64,000 nucleotides of DNA from Fortiea contorta PCC 7126 (GTDB lineage Bacteria; Cyanobacteriota; Cyanobacteriia; Cyanobacteriales; Nostocaceae): the NCBI RefSeq assembly GCF_000332295.1, contig NZ_KB235930.1, positions 2,933,395 to 2,997,394 of the forward strand, written 5' to 3'. This document shows positions 1-9,675 of this stretch, piece after piece. The first letter of the stretch is position 1, and each line of letters starts with the position of its first letter. The notes beneath the pieces were generated by a model. It was not told the origin of the DNA. It did not search any database and saw nothing but the letters and a program-made list of their open reading frames with translations. Made by a program: the position numbers and the translations under genes.

Positions 1-520
1 AGAAGCAAGTATCCAGGTGATAGAAACGCTCATCAATTAATCGCAGGGATAACACTTCAATATCTAACCATTTTGCCAGATAAGGGTGAGAATCCAACTC
101 AGAACGGAAGCCATATCCTGACCATAACCAGCGTCCCTCTCGATCTAAGAGAGCGTCTCCCGCGCCCTCAAAAGGTAAATCTTTTGGTAAGACATAAACA
201 GTGTAACCATTTTGCTCAAACCATTGTTGGAAGTATGGTTCTTCCCCTTGGCGTTCCTTGTGTAAAAAACGACTCAATACCACATTCTTCCCCAGTACCA
301 AGCCAGCGTTGGCGGTAAACACCATATCCGGCCAACCTATTTGGGGTGTGACTAAATCAACGATCGCATGTTCCTTCAATACATGGTAAAGCTTTTCCCA
401 CTGTTCGACGGCGCGATCGCGCGATGATTTGTGAATATTCCCTTCCATCCAAGGATTAATCACATAATCCACATCATAGTGGTCTGGAGCACACATCAAA
501 AAGCGAATCCGAGAAGTCAT
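1..520 (-). CDS. agrE: Arginine dihydrolase AgrE/ArgZ, N-terminal part (runs off the window)
   Basis: The minus strand reads open from an ATG at 518-520 to the window edge, giving 173 residues with no stop. The product begins MTSRIRFLMCAPDHYDVDYV and contains DMVFTANAG (near residue 66) and PFEGAGDALLDREGRW (near 117), which I recognise as the guanidine-group-modifying (amidinotransferase fold) domain of cyanobacterial AgrE/ArgZ. These enzymes convert arginine to ornithine, ammonia and CO2; the Anabaena form also carries a C-terminal ornithine cyclodeaminase-like domain making proline, which would lie outside this window. It is used to mobilise nitrogen from arginine and cyanophycin. Catalytic Cys and the second domain are not visible, so whether the full fusion is present is unknown. 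Identity of the domain is secure from the strong motif match. Confidence 0.9.
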   Translation of the reverse strand, partial: MTSRIRFLMCAPDHYDVDYVINPWMEGNIHKSSRDRAVEQWEKLYHVLKEHAIVDLVTPQIGWPDMVFTANAGLVLGKNVVLSRFLHKERQGEEPYFQQWFEQNGYTVYVLPKDLPFEGAGDALLDREGRWLWSGYGFRSELDSHPYLAKWLDIEVLSLRLIDERFYHLDTCF

Positions 521-929
521 AAAAATATTACAACGTAGGTATAGATGCTACGGGTCTAGCGGATACAGATTTCTACTGTATCATTACGTCAAATTTGTCA
601 CAAATACCTGCATTCTAGTGGTCAAAGACGACACAGGAGTCCTTATCAGAGAGACTAACACTTAGGAGTTGTTTATCTGGGTGCAGGTTCATGTTATCCT
701 ATCACCGTTTGGTTTCTATCTGAATAGATTGGAGCAAATTAAGTTTATTACTCGTCTTTCGTAGAAAAATAAGTTGGGTGGCGCTACCCTTAACCCAACC
801 TGACGTAATCGCCGGAACTTGATGTCAAAATAAGGCGTTGCTGAATGATGGGATGATTTTTATCTCGCGCATAGACGCGGAGCGGCTTCCCGCAGGGTAG
901 GCGCAAAGGCGCAAAGGTACAACGAATTA
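521..929. other. Intergenic region with dispersed repeats between agrE and the A2M gene
   Basis: No ORF of coding quality is seen. A 7-bp-stem hairpin (GTTGGGT at 773-779 with ACCCAAC at 793-799) belongs to a common GTTGGGT-type cyanobacterial palindrome. At about 865-918 there is a copy of the dispersed repeat with the cores CGGCTTCCCGCAGGGTAG and GCGCAAAGGCGCAAAG. The agrE promoter should lie in 521-650, but I could not pick out a convincing -35/-10 pair. Confidence 0.6.
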
Positions 930-3900
930 CTACTTACGCTCCTCAAGTATCAAAGTTGAATCAGCCACACGCCCAAACTCTTCTGGTGCATATTGTAGGT
1001 GAACTTGGGCGCCAGGCCAGAGGAAGGTTCCGGGGGTGACAGAACGTACTAAGTAGTGGAGGCGATAAACCCCTGGTTCTAGGGTGTCAGCATAAGCGAT
1101 AATGCGATCGCTATGGATATTTTTAAATCCAAGTTGCCAACTATCGGCTTTTGCTTGTAGCGCCGATGTCGCAGTTTGAAAACTCGCATCTACAGCTTCT
1201 AATCCTGCTGGTAAAGGATCATTAATTACCACATGCTCGACAGGATGATCAGCAATTATTTCTAATCCAATATCAAATACTTTTCCAGGAGCTAAAGTCA
1301 AGGGCTGCTCCAAAGCGTAAAGACCTAATTTTCGCAAAACTTTAGTTTCTCCGACTTGTCTAATTTCTCGTGTGACACGCAAACCATTAAATCTTCCTGG
1401 CTGATTTCCCGACAATCGATAATTATAAGCCACAAAATAATGTAACTTACCTGCTCCTGATTTTTTCAGAGTTAAATCATGACGCCCACGGGGTAATTTA
1501 TCCATTGGAACTTGTAAATTTAAATTCGTCTTTTGGTAATCTTGGAAGCGATTTTCACCTAATTTTTTCCCTGCTAATTCCACTGTCGCTATAAAGTTAG
1601 GCGGTGTGGGTTGCAGTTGACTATATTCCACCAAAGCGGTTAAAGCTTGGGCATTATTATAACTAGTTTGCCATGTGCCATCCCTGCGTAAAGCCAGCAG
1701 ACTTTGGAATAGTTTATCGATGATTTCTGGCTGGCTCTTGTTAGCAATAAATAAGCGTAAAGCTTGGGCTTGGGAGGTAGTTTGGGAACTCATCCAACTC
1801 CAATTACTAGGTAGACTAATAACGGCTGTACGTCCTGTTTCATAAACATTTTTTTGCACCTGAGTCAAGATTTTGCTAGATTCATCTTGCCATTCTGGGA
1901 ACTGGGATAGATATCGCGCTAGTTTAATTTGTGTGACCAAATCAAATTTGTTTTGTTGTTGATAAATATCGCTTAGTAAGCTATTGCGTTTATCTCCTAA
2001 TTCTGCTAAAGCAATTAAAGCATGAAGTTGTAATTGATTTTTACAAAGCTGCTGTTTACAAAAGTCATATTTTCCAGGATTCGCCAGCACTTTTTGTAAA
2101 TAACCTTGGAGACGAGATATCATCGCCGGCTCTACTAAACCAGGAAATATTTGCTTACCTCTAGCTAAAGATTCACCTACATAAGCAGATATCCAAGGAT
2201 CAGATTTTTCTTGTCCGGAAAAAGCTGCAAAACCACCGTCACTAAGTTGCAGTTTCAGTAATTTTTCTATTGCTTGATTGGCTTGTGATTGGGGATTAAA
2301 TTCTGCCAATGGTTGGCTATATTTTTGAGTCAAAGTTTGCAAATTGGCTGCAATTATCAATTGACTCGCTGCTGGTTCTGCGAATGGTAATGCATCATCT
2401 GTGAAAACTTGTTGCGCGGGGGCTTTAATTTCTGGAATTAAAGTACTCGCCAATTGAACATCTAAACCTCCCGCTGTGGGAATGGTATTTTTGTCGATAT
2501 TCAAGGGGATATTTATCTGCTTTTCAGTGATACCAGTTTCCACAACTTGCTCTGTAATTTCCAGCGGTTTAATGGCTAATGGAACTTCAAAAGCATCAGT
2601 TGCATTATTTAGCTGTGTGTGAAAGCGAACTTTACTCTCACCTACACTCTCCACCACCATGGGAAAGCGATAAGCACTAGTCGCGGTTTCGGCGTTGGTT
2701 TGTAAAGTTGTGGCTGTGGGGTTCTTGTCGCTAAACTTCACCGTACCATCAAGTGTGCCGTTTATGGTGAGATTTCCGGTGGTTCCCGTGTTGTTAGTCA
2801 CAGACAAACCAGCAAAAAGGCGATCGCCTGGACGGGCAAACTGTGGCAAAATGGCATTAGTTAGCAGTGGTTTAGCACTGATAAAAGTTGCCTCACCATT
2901 ACCAAACCGCAGATTTCCATCCGTCGCAACAGCCATAACTCGCCATGTAGTCAAGTCGTCGGGGAGTTTAAATGTTATCTGTGCTTGACCACTAGCATCG
3001 GTAATCACCGAGCCGTTATAGAAAGCTAAAGCTTGAAAATCCTTGCGGGTGCGAGTATTCGCTAAGTTTCCCGAAAACCCACCACCATAACCCCAACCTT
3101 TGGGTTTAGCTACATCTTGCGCTTGAATCACCACATCTGGACGATTATCACTGAAACGGGTGGATATCTGCTGTTCAGCATAAACTGTGTTGACTAAATC
3201 TGGTGGGCGATAACCTGAAAGTTGCAATACCGCTTCATTCACCACCATCACTGTGAATTGTCCAGAAGTGGGATTTCCTTGATTATCTTTTAATTCCAGT
3301 TTGACAGTTGCTTCTGAACTGGGTGTTAATGATGCTTGCGTTGGCGTAACTTGCACTTTTAAATATTTATCTTGTAAGTCAACTTTAAAAGGTGCAAAAC
3401 CAATTTTTACCAGTTTATCTAAACTTCCTGGTTCTGCTTGATTTAAACTGACACCTTGACGAACTAATACAGCTTGAACTGCTGCATTTGGTAACATTTC
3501 CGATGTGACTTGAAACTGAATCTGTGGCGCGCTTCCTTTAACTTTAGTTACTTTTTGATAAAGTGGCTTATCTTTGACTACCGCAAAATACAATTCAGCA
3601 TCAGGATAAGGAGATTGCATCAAAACAGTTGCAGTTTCTCCCGCTTTATAGGCTTTTTTGTTCAGTTTAACTTCCAATAAATCCTGTTCTTTAGAACCCC
3701 AATATACAGGATTTTCTCCAGTAGCCCAAATTTGTAAATCTGTAGCGCCTAATTCATCATTAGTATTGCTAAAATTAGCTCGGAGACGATAAGAACCAGA
3801 TGCTGTTGGTGTGAGATTAATTATTTGCGGACTGTTAGTAGATGTCACCTCAGATTGAGCAACAGTTTTATATTCCACCTGATTTTTCGGTGTACGACTC

Positions 3901-6662
3901 CCCTCTACTAATTGGGTGACACTACTATATTTTATTTGTTGTAATTCTAGCCGTACTCGTTCACCTGTGATTAATTTTCCGCTGGGTTCAGTCACAACCA
4001 CTTCTACAGGAAAAGCTTTACCAGCTTCCGCAACAAAGTTACTTTTTAAGCCAATTAAACGGCTACTGGGTAAAGCTGTAAAAGTTTGGGAATTCGCCAC
4101 AGATAAATTAGAAACATCTGCAACTTGCACATCTACTTGATATTTCATCGCATAGGGTAAATCTTTAGCCACCATGATGATTTGACTAGCTTTACCCGCA
4201 GCATCTAATTGAGTTTTAGTTTCTAATACATCACTAGTCACATTCGGACTTTCTTCCGGCCAAAACCATTGTCTCCCAAAGGTAAATTCTTCCCAACCTT
4301 GAGGAATAAAACTAGTCTGTTGACGAGTGACAAAATATTTTGCTTCTCCACCTTCCACAGGTGCACCAAATAGATAATTACTACTGGTTTTCGCCTCAAT
4401 CTTTTCGTCAATGAGTGCGAATTCTTTATTTAAATTGAGTTCAACCTTAAAGTTGGGTGGTTTAAATTCAGCGACGCGGAATTCTCCTGATATTTCTTGT
4501 CCGTTCTTTCCTTTGGCTTGGATACTATAGTAACCTAAACGCTGATTGTTCTTAATTGGTAACTCTAGAGAAAAAGTGCCAAATTCATTAGTAGTGCGTG
4601 TACCTAAAGCTGTTTTTTGTCCATCAGGATTTACTAGCGTTAATTGGTAAACAGCATTTTTATCTTGCTGAATTGTGCCATTTTGTAAGTAGTCAGCAAA
4701 GCCCGTTATCCAAGCTTTTTCTCCTGGTTGATATAACTGTCTATCAGAAAAAATCACGCCTCTGGATTCTGGTTTACCTTCCTCCCAACCTGCGTCAATT
4801 CCATAACCATAAACACCACTATATTCTTCAGTGCGTGTGAATGCCCAATCTTGATTTTCGCGAGCAATGACTAATAATTGTGGTGATTTTACAAATCTTT
4901 GTTGACCAGCAAAACATTTTTGTAAATCTGCATTTTGGATATTTAAGTTTCCGTTTCCATCTGTTTTCCCAGACGCACAAGGTAGAGGTGGTGTCAAAGA
5001 TTTTGCATCTAATTTTGATTGATAAATTTCTACACCAGCCCCATTAACCGGTGAACCATCACTCAAATGATGAACGCGGATTAAACCTGATTTGGGAAAC
5101 CATTGCGAAAATACACCCAAATTTGTCAATTGTACCAAGCCATATATCGTTGGTTCTCGCCACAATTCTTTGCCATTTTCCTGATATTTGTTGGTGCGTG
5201 CTTGCACTCCATAAGCTAATATACCTGTAGGAGAAGATAGCTTTTCTTTGATGGGTACGGTGATATCAACTGATTGATTTTTCTTGGCTGATATCGGGAA
5301 GTTTTGCCAGTTAGCTGATTGAGGTAATAAATCATTGTTATTACCTTTGGGATAAGCAGAATTAAAATAAACTAAATCTGTTGGTTGGATGACTCGATAA
5401 ACTGCTTTATATTTCGACTCTGGGAGATTTATCGTATTAATATTTAGCTGTAAATCTTTATCTGTGGGGAAGATATGTAAATCAGATGGCGCCCAAATAT
5501 CACCAGCTAAATCATCTGTTTCATATTTAACTGTGAGGGGCTTACCTAAAGTTTGTCCAAATTTATCTTTGAGATTTTCACCCAGAGTAATTGTATAACT
5601 AGTCTCTGGCGCTAAAGCATAAGGATTGATGCTGACAATTCTATCTTCATCGTTGATTTGAACGATGCGAACATTTTCTTTTGGCGCAGGGTCGATTTTA
5701 ATATTTTCTAAAACTGAATCTGCAACTAGGATATTATTAAATTCTAGTTGGGGACTACCTTTAACAAATCTCCCATAAGCGCCATTTGCATCTGGTTGTC
5801 CAAATAATTTAATTCTTTGAAAAGCCAAGGGTGAATAAGTCGCTAATTTACTCACGAACTCTTTGTCACTGGGTAAGTTACCATACGCAGGACGAATTCC
5901 CGGAGCAAACTTTAAGCGATAGTTAGTAGCTTTTTCGAGATTTTGTTGCGGTTTAATGTTGTAAATCCAATTACGCGCCGATGAATCAAATTTTTCTAAG
6001 GAATTTTCTTCTGGTTGTTCTGCTTTGGCTAAATCAACCTTAAAACCTATACCCTGATTTTTACCTTCGGGAACTAATTGTAGATGTTTCTCTACGGAAG
6101 CTAAATCTAGTTCCACATTAGATGTGAATTGTAGCTTCTGTTGTAAATCGATTGGTTGAATATCTGCTTTTTCTACAGGATTTACACCCGGTAAATTCGT
6201 CAGCTTGATAGATTCGGTATTAAATGTCCAAGCTAAATCTTGATTTAGGCGATGATTTTTTAAATCCGCTAAACCAGCTTTAAGTGTTACCTGAAACCTT
6301 GTTGCTTGTGGTAAGGCATTATCTGCCTGAAATCCTACCATGCGCGGCGTCAAAAATCGGAATTGTCCCGGTAAGGGCGGCTCAAGTTGAAAATTTTGTA
6401 ATAATTTCTGCTGTTCTGGACTATCCAAACTTTCTACAGGAATCAAAGCCTCTTTAAACCGGATGCGGATTTGATTGAGAGGTTTTGCATCACCCACAGG
6501 GCTAATTTGAGTAATCCATTCTGGTAAATTTGGCGGTGGGAGTGGCGAAACTGCTGCTAGTTGTTCTTTCCCTGATTTAATCCCAATTAAATTACACCCT
6601 GTGATTACTAAAAAGATTGTCAGGGAGAGTAGGAAATACTTGCAAAATTTGCGAATCATCAT
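930..6662 (-). CDS. Bacterial alpha-2-macroglobulin family lipoprotein (YfhM-like), thioester motif absent
   Basis: The product has 1910 residues. It starts with a short basic segment, a hydrophobic stretch and a lipobox ending in VITGC (Cys 23), so it should be a lipoprotein. The middle holds macroglobulin-type beta domains, including SRGVIFSDRQLYQPGEKAWI (near 640), the typical MG3/MG4 start. The region with PDDLTTWRVMAVATDG (near 1230) is the classical A2M domain, and the C-terminal third is alpha-helical (TED-like) followed by a receptor-binding-like beta domain. Bacterial A2Ms trap proteases in the periplasm. The thioester CxEQ expected near residue 1425 is replaced: the sequence reads PFAEPAASQL, with no Cys or Gln at the key places, so covalent trapping is unlikely. 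It is divergent from the PBP1C gene at 6952; the same two families are adjacent in Escherichia coli (yfhM-pbpC), which supports a joint role in envelope repair and defence. Confidence 0.9.
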   Translation of the reverse strand: MMIRKFCKYFLLSLTIFLVITGCNLIGIKSGKEQLAAVSPLPPPNLPEWITQISPVGDAKPLNQIRIRFKEALIPVESLDSPEQQKLLQNFQLEPPLPGQFRFLTPRMVGFQADNALPQATRFQVTLKAGLADLKNHRLNQDLAWTFNTESIKLTNLPGVNPVEKADIQPIDLQQKLQFTSNVELDLASVEKHLQLVPEGKNQGIGFKVDLAKAEQPEENSLEKFDSSARNWIYNIKPQQNLEKATNYRLKFAPGIRPAYGNLPSDKEFVSKLATYSPLAFQRIKLFGQPDANGAYGRFVKGSPQLEFNNILVADSVLENIKIDPAPKENVRIVQINDEDRIVSINPYALAPETSYTITLGENLKDKFGQTLGKPLTVKYETDDLAGDIWAPSDLHIFPTDKDLQLNINTINLPESKYKAVYRVIQPTDLVYFNSAYPKGNNNDLLPQSANWQNFPISAKKNQSVDITVPIKEKLSSPTGILAYGVQARTNKYQENGKELWREPTIYGLVQLTNLGVFSQWFPKSGLIRVHHLSDGSPVNGAGVEIYQSKLDAKSLTPPLPCASGKTDGNGNLNIQNADLQKCFAGQQRFVKSPQLLVIARENQDWAFTRTEEYSGVYGYGIDAGWEEGKPESRGVIFSDRQLYQPGEKAWITGFADYLQNGTIQQDKNAVYQLTLVNPDGQKTALGTRTTNEFGTFSLELPIKNNQRLGYYSIQAKGKNGQEISGEFRVAEFKPPNFKVELNLNKEFALIDEKIEAKTSSNYLFGAPVEGGEAKYFVTRQQTSFIPQGWEEFTFGRQWFWPEESPNVTSDVLETKTQLDAAGKASQIIMVAKDLPYAMKYQVDVQVADVSNLSVANSQTFTALPSSRLIGLKSNFVAEAGKAFPVEVVVTEPSGKLITGERVRLELQQIKYSSVTQLVEGSRTPKNQVEYKTVAQSEVTSTNSPQIINLTPTASGSYRLRANFSNTNDELGATDLQIWATGENPVYWGSKEQDLLEVKLNKKAYKAGETATVLMQSPYPDAELYFAVVKDKPLYQKVTKVKGSAPQIQFQVTSEMLPNAAVQAVLVRQGVSLNQAEPGSLDKLVKIGFAPFKVDLQDKYLKVQVTPTQASLTPSSEATVKLELKDNQGNPTSGQFTVMVVNEAVLQLSGYRPPDLVNTVYAEQQISTRFSDNRPDVVIQAQDVAKPKGWGYGGGFSGNLANTRTRKDFQALAFYNGSVITDASGQAQITFKLPDDLTTWRVMAVATDGNLRFGNGEATFISAKPLLTNAILPQFARPGDRLFAGLSVTNNTGTTGNLTINGTLDGTVKFSDKNPTATTLQTNAETATSAYRFPMVVESVGESKVRFHTQLNNATDAFEVPLAIKPLEITEQVVETGITEKQINIPLNIDKNTIPTAGGLDVQLASTLIPEIKAPAQQVFTDDALPFAEPAASQLIIAANLQTLTQKYSQPLAEFNPQSQANQAIEKLLKLQLSDGGFAAFSGQEKSDPWISAYVGESLARGKQIFPGLVEPAMISRLQGYLQKVLANPGKYDFCKQQLCKNQLQLHALIALAELGDKRNSLLSDIYQQQNKFDLVTQIKLARYLSQFPEWQDESSKILTQVQKNVYETGRTAVISLPSNWSWMSSQTTSQAQALRLFIANKSQPEIIDKLFQSLLALRRDGTWQTSYNNAQALTALVEYSQLQPTPPNFIATVELAGKKLGENRFQDYQKTNLNLQVPMDKLPRGRHDLTLKKSGAGKLHYFVAYNYRLSGNQPGRFNGLRVTREIRQVGETKVLRKLGLYALEQPLTLAPGKVFDIGLEIIADHPVEHVVINDPLPAGLEAVDASFQTATSALQAKADSWQLGFKNIHSDRIIAYADTLEPGVYRLHYLVRSVTPGTFLWPGAQVHLQYAPEEFGRVADSTLILEERK

Positions 6663-6695
6663 TTAATTAATGCAAAATAAAAATTAAGGGAGCCA

Positions 6696-6721
6696 GTAGT
6701 CAGCACTAAAGTGCTGACTAC
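6696..6721. promoter_or_regulatory. Perfect 11-bp inverted repeat near the A2M start
   Basis: GTAGTCAGCAC (6696-6706) and GTGCTGACTAC (6711-6721) form a perfect inverted repeat around a TAAA loop, 34 bp upstream of the A2M ATG on the minus strand. A related sequence recurs at 62452-62490, so this is probably a dispersed palindrome that landed in the divergent promoter region. An operator role is possible but not shown. Confidence 0.5.
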
Positions 6722-6835
6722 ATACTTTTTTTATGGAGCGGATTTTTAGATAGATAACTAATATAGTTTAGTTGTTCCAAAAAAGGAATAAACTTTTTAA
6801 TTTTTAACAGGTTTTTTTGCACAAACAAAATCAGT

Positions 6836-6865
6836 TACATCTACATAATTATCCTTGTAGATGTA
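6836..6865. promoter_or_regulatory. Inverted repeat TACATCTACA-N10-TGTAGATGTA upstream of PBP1C
   Basis: A perfect 10-bp inverted repeat separated by 10 nt lies about 90 bp upstream of the pbpC ATG, inside the 289-bp divergent promoter region. Unlike the palindrome at 6696 it has no second copy that I noticed in the window, so it is the better candidate for a regulator binding site or a 5' leader hairpin. No regulator is suggested by the sequence. Confidence 0.4.
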
Positions 6866-6951
6866 GTATTAAATGTTTGATATATTTCCTGATGCAACTA
6901 CACTCGCTGCGTCAAAATTAAAGTAAATTTAATTAGGCAGAGGTTTCGCTG

Positions 6952-9264
6952 ATGAAACTAACTTCACGTTGGCTGATTCAGATTACGCACAAACTGGGGC
7001 ATCAGATGCATCGCAAAACTAGTAAAATTATCTTGGCTTTGCTGCTGGTGTGCTTTGTGGTGCGATTGCTGCCTTATTTAGCGCCGATTCGAGCTACAGA
7101 TATTATTCAAAATCAGTTAGCATTGCAGTTTAGCGATCGCCATAACTTACCATTAGGAACTCTACTCACCCGCGATCAAGAGCATACCGCAGTTGTACCC
7201 CTAAATCAGGTTTCTCCCCAATTTATCCACGCCATCTTAGCTGCTGAAGATGCTCGCTTCTATCATCATGGAGCGTTGGAGATCAAAGCCATTATCCGCG
7301 CTATCAAACAAGCCATTGACACCCGCAAGATAGTTTCCGGTGCTTCTACAATTACCATGCAATTGGCACGAATGCTAGATCCTGTCCCTCGCACCTTCAG
7401 CGCTAAGTTACGCGAGGTTTGGTTGGCTTGGCGATTAACAGCGGGGATGAATAAAGACGAAATCTTCTCCGCTTATATTAATCGGCTACCAATGGGTGGT
7501 AATATCTATGGTGTAGAAGCCGCAGCCCGTACTTATTTCGACTTACCCGCAAGTGATTTGAATCTTGCCCAGGCTAGCTTACTCGCTGCTATCCCCAACA
7601 ATCCCACATACTTTAACCCTTATAAACACTGGGAACGTCTCAAGCAGCGCCAAAAATACGTCTTGAATCGGATGGTAAAGGAAGGATATATCACAAATGC
7701 GATCGCTCAACGAGTATACACCGAAAAAGTAGTCTTTCAATCTCGTCCCCAGGGAATTATCGCCGCGCCACACTTTTTATTTTGGCTAGCAACCCAGCAA
7801 CAAAGCAATCATAATTTACCCCATCAATCTTTGCCGATTCAAACGACAATAGATCGACCTCTGCAACAATTTGTAGAAGCACAAGTACAACAAATAATTT
7901 CTTCCCTCGCTACAAACAACGTCCATGATGCTGCAGCTTTAGTAATTGACAATCATACTGGGGAAGTTTTAGCTTATGTCGGTTCCCCTGATTATTTTAA
8001 CGACGCCAAATTAGGAAATAATGATGGTGTACAGGCGCTGCGTCAACCAGGCTCGACCCTCAAACCGTTTGTTTATGAATTGGCTTTAGAAAAAAAAGTC
8101 ATTCGTCCCAACACCATCTTGGCAGACGTGCCGACCCACTACGCCATTCCCGGTGCAAAACTTTATAGCCCCACAGATTATACTCAAAACTTTCTCGGCC
8201 CAGTGCGGGTACGCATCGCTTTAGCGAACTCATTGAATATACCAGCGGTAAAAGTGTTAGAAAAAGTTGGCGTTCATGACTTTTTAACACGTCTGCGTCA
8301 GCTAGGCTTTACACACCTCAATCAAACTCCAGAACACTATGGTTTAGGCTTAACTCTCGGTAGTGGTGAAGTTAACCTCTGGGAACTAGCGCGCGCTTAC
8401 CTGACTATCGCCAAAATGGGACAACCCACAGATTTAGTCACCACAATTCCCCACTCATCCCCGATTCCCCAGGCGCCAGCTTCGCCAACTTGGGCGCTAA
8501 TTACTGACATGTTAAGCGATCGCCATGCCAGAGCTACAGCTTTTGGTGTAAACTCTGTATTAAACTTGCCCTTCCCCGCAGCCGTAAAAACCGGCACCTC
8601 TTCCAACTTCCGCGATACTTGGACAGTAGGCTTTACCACCGACTACACCGTCGCTACCTGGGTAGGAAATTTCAACGGCGAACCCATGCGACAGGTATCA
8701 GGCGTTACAGGTGCTGCACCCTTGTGGAATCGGATTATGTTACACCTCCACGAAAATCAAGAACCTGCAGACTTTCCCCCGCCAACAGGTGTAGTGAAAT
8801 TACCTATATGTGCAGTATCAGGATTCAAACCCACACCAGATTGCACCTCTGTAGTCCAAGAATACTTTTACCCAGAAGACAAAACCGCCTACACACAACA
8901 AAATAATCTTAATTTACCCTCAGAATACAACGAATGGCTGGCGAAACAGCCCCAACCTAGTTTTGGCGCTAGCAACTTGAGAATTTTATCGCCTCGTCAA
9001 GGTGATTTATTTTTATTGTATCCAGGTGAACAGACGCAACAAAAATTAGAGTTTAAAATAGTAAATAGACCATTAAAGCCTGTAGAATTGTGGCTTAATG
9101 GTGAGAAGCTTGCCGCCTCATCAGCTAACTCTTTATTTTGGCAAATACGCCCCGGCAAGTGGACTTTAGAAGCTAGAAGCGGTGCCATTAGCGACACAGT
9201 AACTTTCCAAGTGCAATCAGCCACAAGCAAACCCAAGCGTCGGGGCTTTAGTGTCGTCAACTAA
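6952..9264 (+). CDS. pbpC: Penicillin-binding protein 1C
   Basis: This 770-residue bifunctional peptidoglycan synthase has an N-terminal membrane anchor (IILALLLVCFVVRLLPYL, about 26-43). The GT51 glycosyltransferase domain shows AAEDARFYHHG (catalytic Glu near 97) and GASTITMQLARML. The transpeptidase domain has SxxK in RQPGSTLKPF (Ser near 366), SxN in NSLNIPAVKVL (near 427) and KTG in KTGTSSNF (near 546). A BiPBP_C beta domain closes the protein (about 675-760, with WLNGEK and LEARSG). This domain order is the PBP1C signature. It acts on the outer face of the inner membrane. The gene is transcribed divergently from the alpha-2-macroglobulin gene. A terminator follows at 9272. All active-site motifs are intact. 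Confidence 0.95.
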   Translation: MKLTSRWLIQITHKLGHQMHRKTSKIILALLLVCFVVRLLPYLAPIRATDIIQNQLALQFSDRHNLPLGTLLTRDQEHTAVVPLNQVSPQFIHAILAAEDARFYHHGALEIKAIIRAIKQAIDTRKIVSGASTITMQLARMLDPVPRTFSAKLREVWLAWRLTAGMNKDEIFSAYINRLPMGGNIYGVEAAARTYFDLPASDLNLAQASLLAAIPNNPTYFNPYKHWERLKQRQKYVLNRMVKEGYITNAIAQRVYTEKVVFQSRPQGIIAAPHFLFWLATQQQSNHNLPHQSLPIQTTIDRPLQQFVEAQVQQIISSLATNNVHDAAALVIDNHTGEVLAYVGSPDYFNDAKLGNNDGVQALRQPGSTLKPFVYELALEKKVIRPNTILADVPTHYAIPGAKLYSPTDYTQNFLGPVRVRIALANSLNIPAVKVLEKVGVHDFLTRLRQLGFTHLNQTPEHYGLGLTLGSGEVNLWELARAYLTIAKMGQPTDLVTTIPHSSPIPQAPASPTWALITDMLSDRHARATAFGVNSVLNLPFPAAVKTGTSSNFRDTWTVGFTTDYTVATWVGNFNGEPMRQVSGVTGAAPLWNRIMLHLHENQEPADFPPPTGVVKLPICAVSGFKPTPDCTSVVQEYFYPEDKTAYTQQNNLNLPSEYNEWLAKQPQPSFGASNLRILSPRQGDLFLLYPGEQTQQKLEFKIVNRPLKPVELWLNGEKLAASSANSLFWQIRPGKWTLEARSGAISDTVTFQVQSATSKPKRRGFSVVN

Positions 9265-9271
9265 AAGTATA

Positions 9272-9299
9272 AAAAACTCCACCCACGTTCAGAGTTTTT
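9272..9299 (+). terminator. Hairpin terminator after pbpC
   Basis: AAAAACTC (9272-9279) pairs with GAGTTTTT (9292-9299), leaving a 12-nt loop, 8 bp after the pbpC stop codon; the 3' arm itself provides the T tract. It is AU-rich, so its strength is uncertain. Confidence 0.6.
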
Positions 9300-9427
9300 C
9301 ATTCTTGCTGCTGTGAATCCTCAAATGCGAAAGCATTCTCTGCATTAAATTTCTTCCCTCTTGAGAAATTTGCTCTTTGCCAATTGATGATATAAATTGG
9401 TGCACAGTTTTAGTGAAAAATTAACCC

Positions 9428-9592
9428 ATGACAAGTACACAAAATAGTTCAACTCAGTCAGAGAAGATATCAGCGAAGAAAAAACAGTCTTTTCCTCGCC
9501 CAGATATTGGTACTCCTCAAGTACCACTCCGCAAGAGCAAGCCGAAACAGCAACAACATGAGTTACTCAGCGATTGGGAACACGCTAGTTAG
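9428..9592 (+). CDS. Small basic ORF, 54 residues, unknown function
   Basis: An ATG at 9428 opens a 54-codon frame ending in TAG. The peptide is Ser/Gln/Lys rich, has no membrane segment, contains the stretch FPRPDIGTPQVPLRKSKPK and ends LLSDWEHAS. The composition (basic, proline-punctuated, acidic tail) looks more protein-like than the shadow frames nearby, and the frame lies alone between pbpC and an aminotransferase gene. There is no clear Shine-Dalgarno sequence, which is not unusual in cyanobacteria. I do not recognise a family. It could be a genuine short conserved protein or chance; conservation in related genomes would decide. Confidence 0.45.
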   Translation: MTSTQNSSTQSEKISAKKKQSFPRPDIGTPQVPLRKSKPKQQQHELLSDWEHAS

Positions 9593-9675
9593 GTATAGTT
9601 AAGTTTGTGGTGTTCCTACAACCCCAGGAATGGGAGGTGGGAATGGGTGGAACAAGGGAGAATACCAATTGACAA

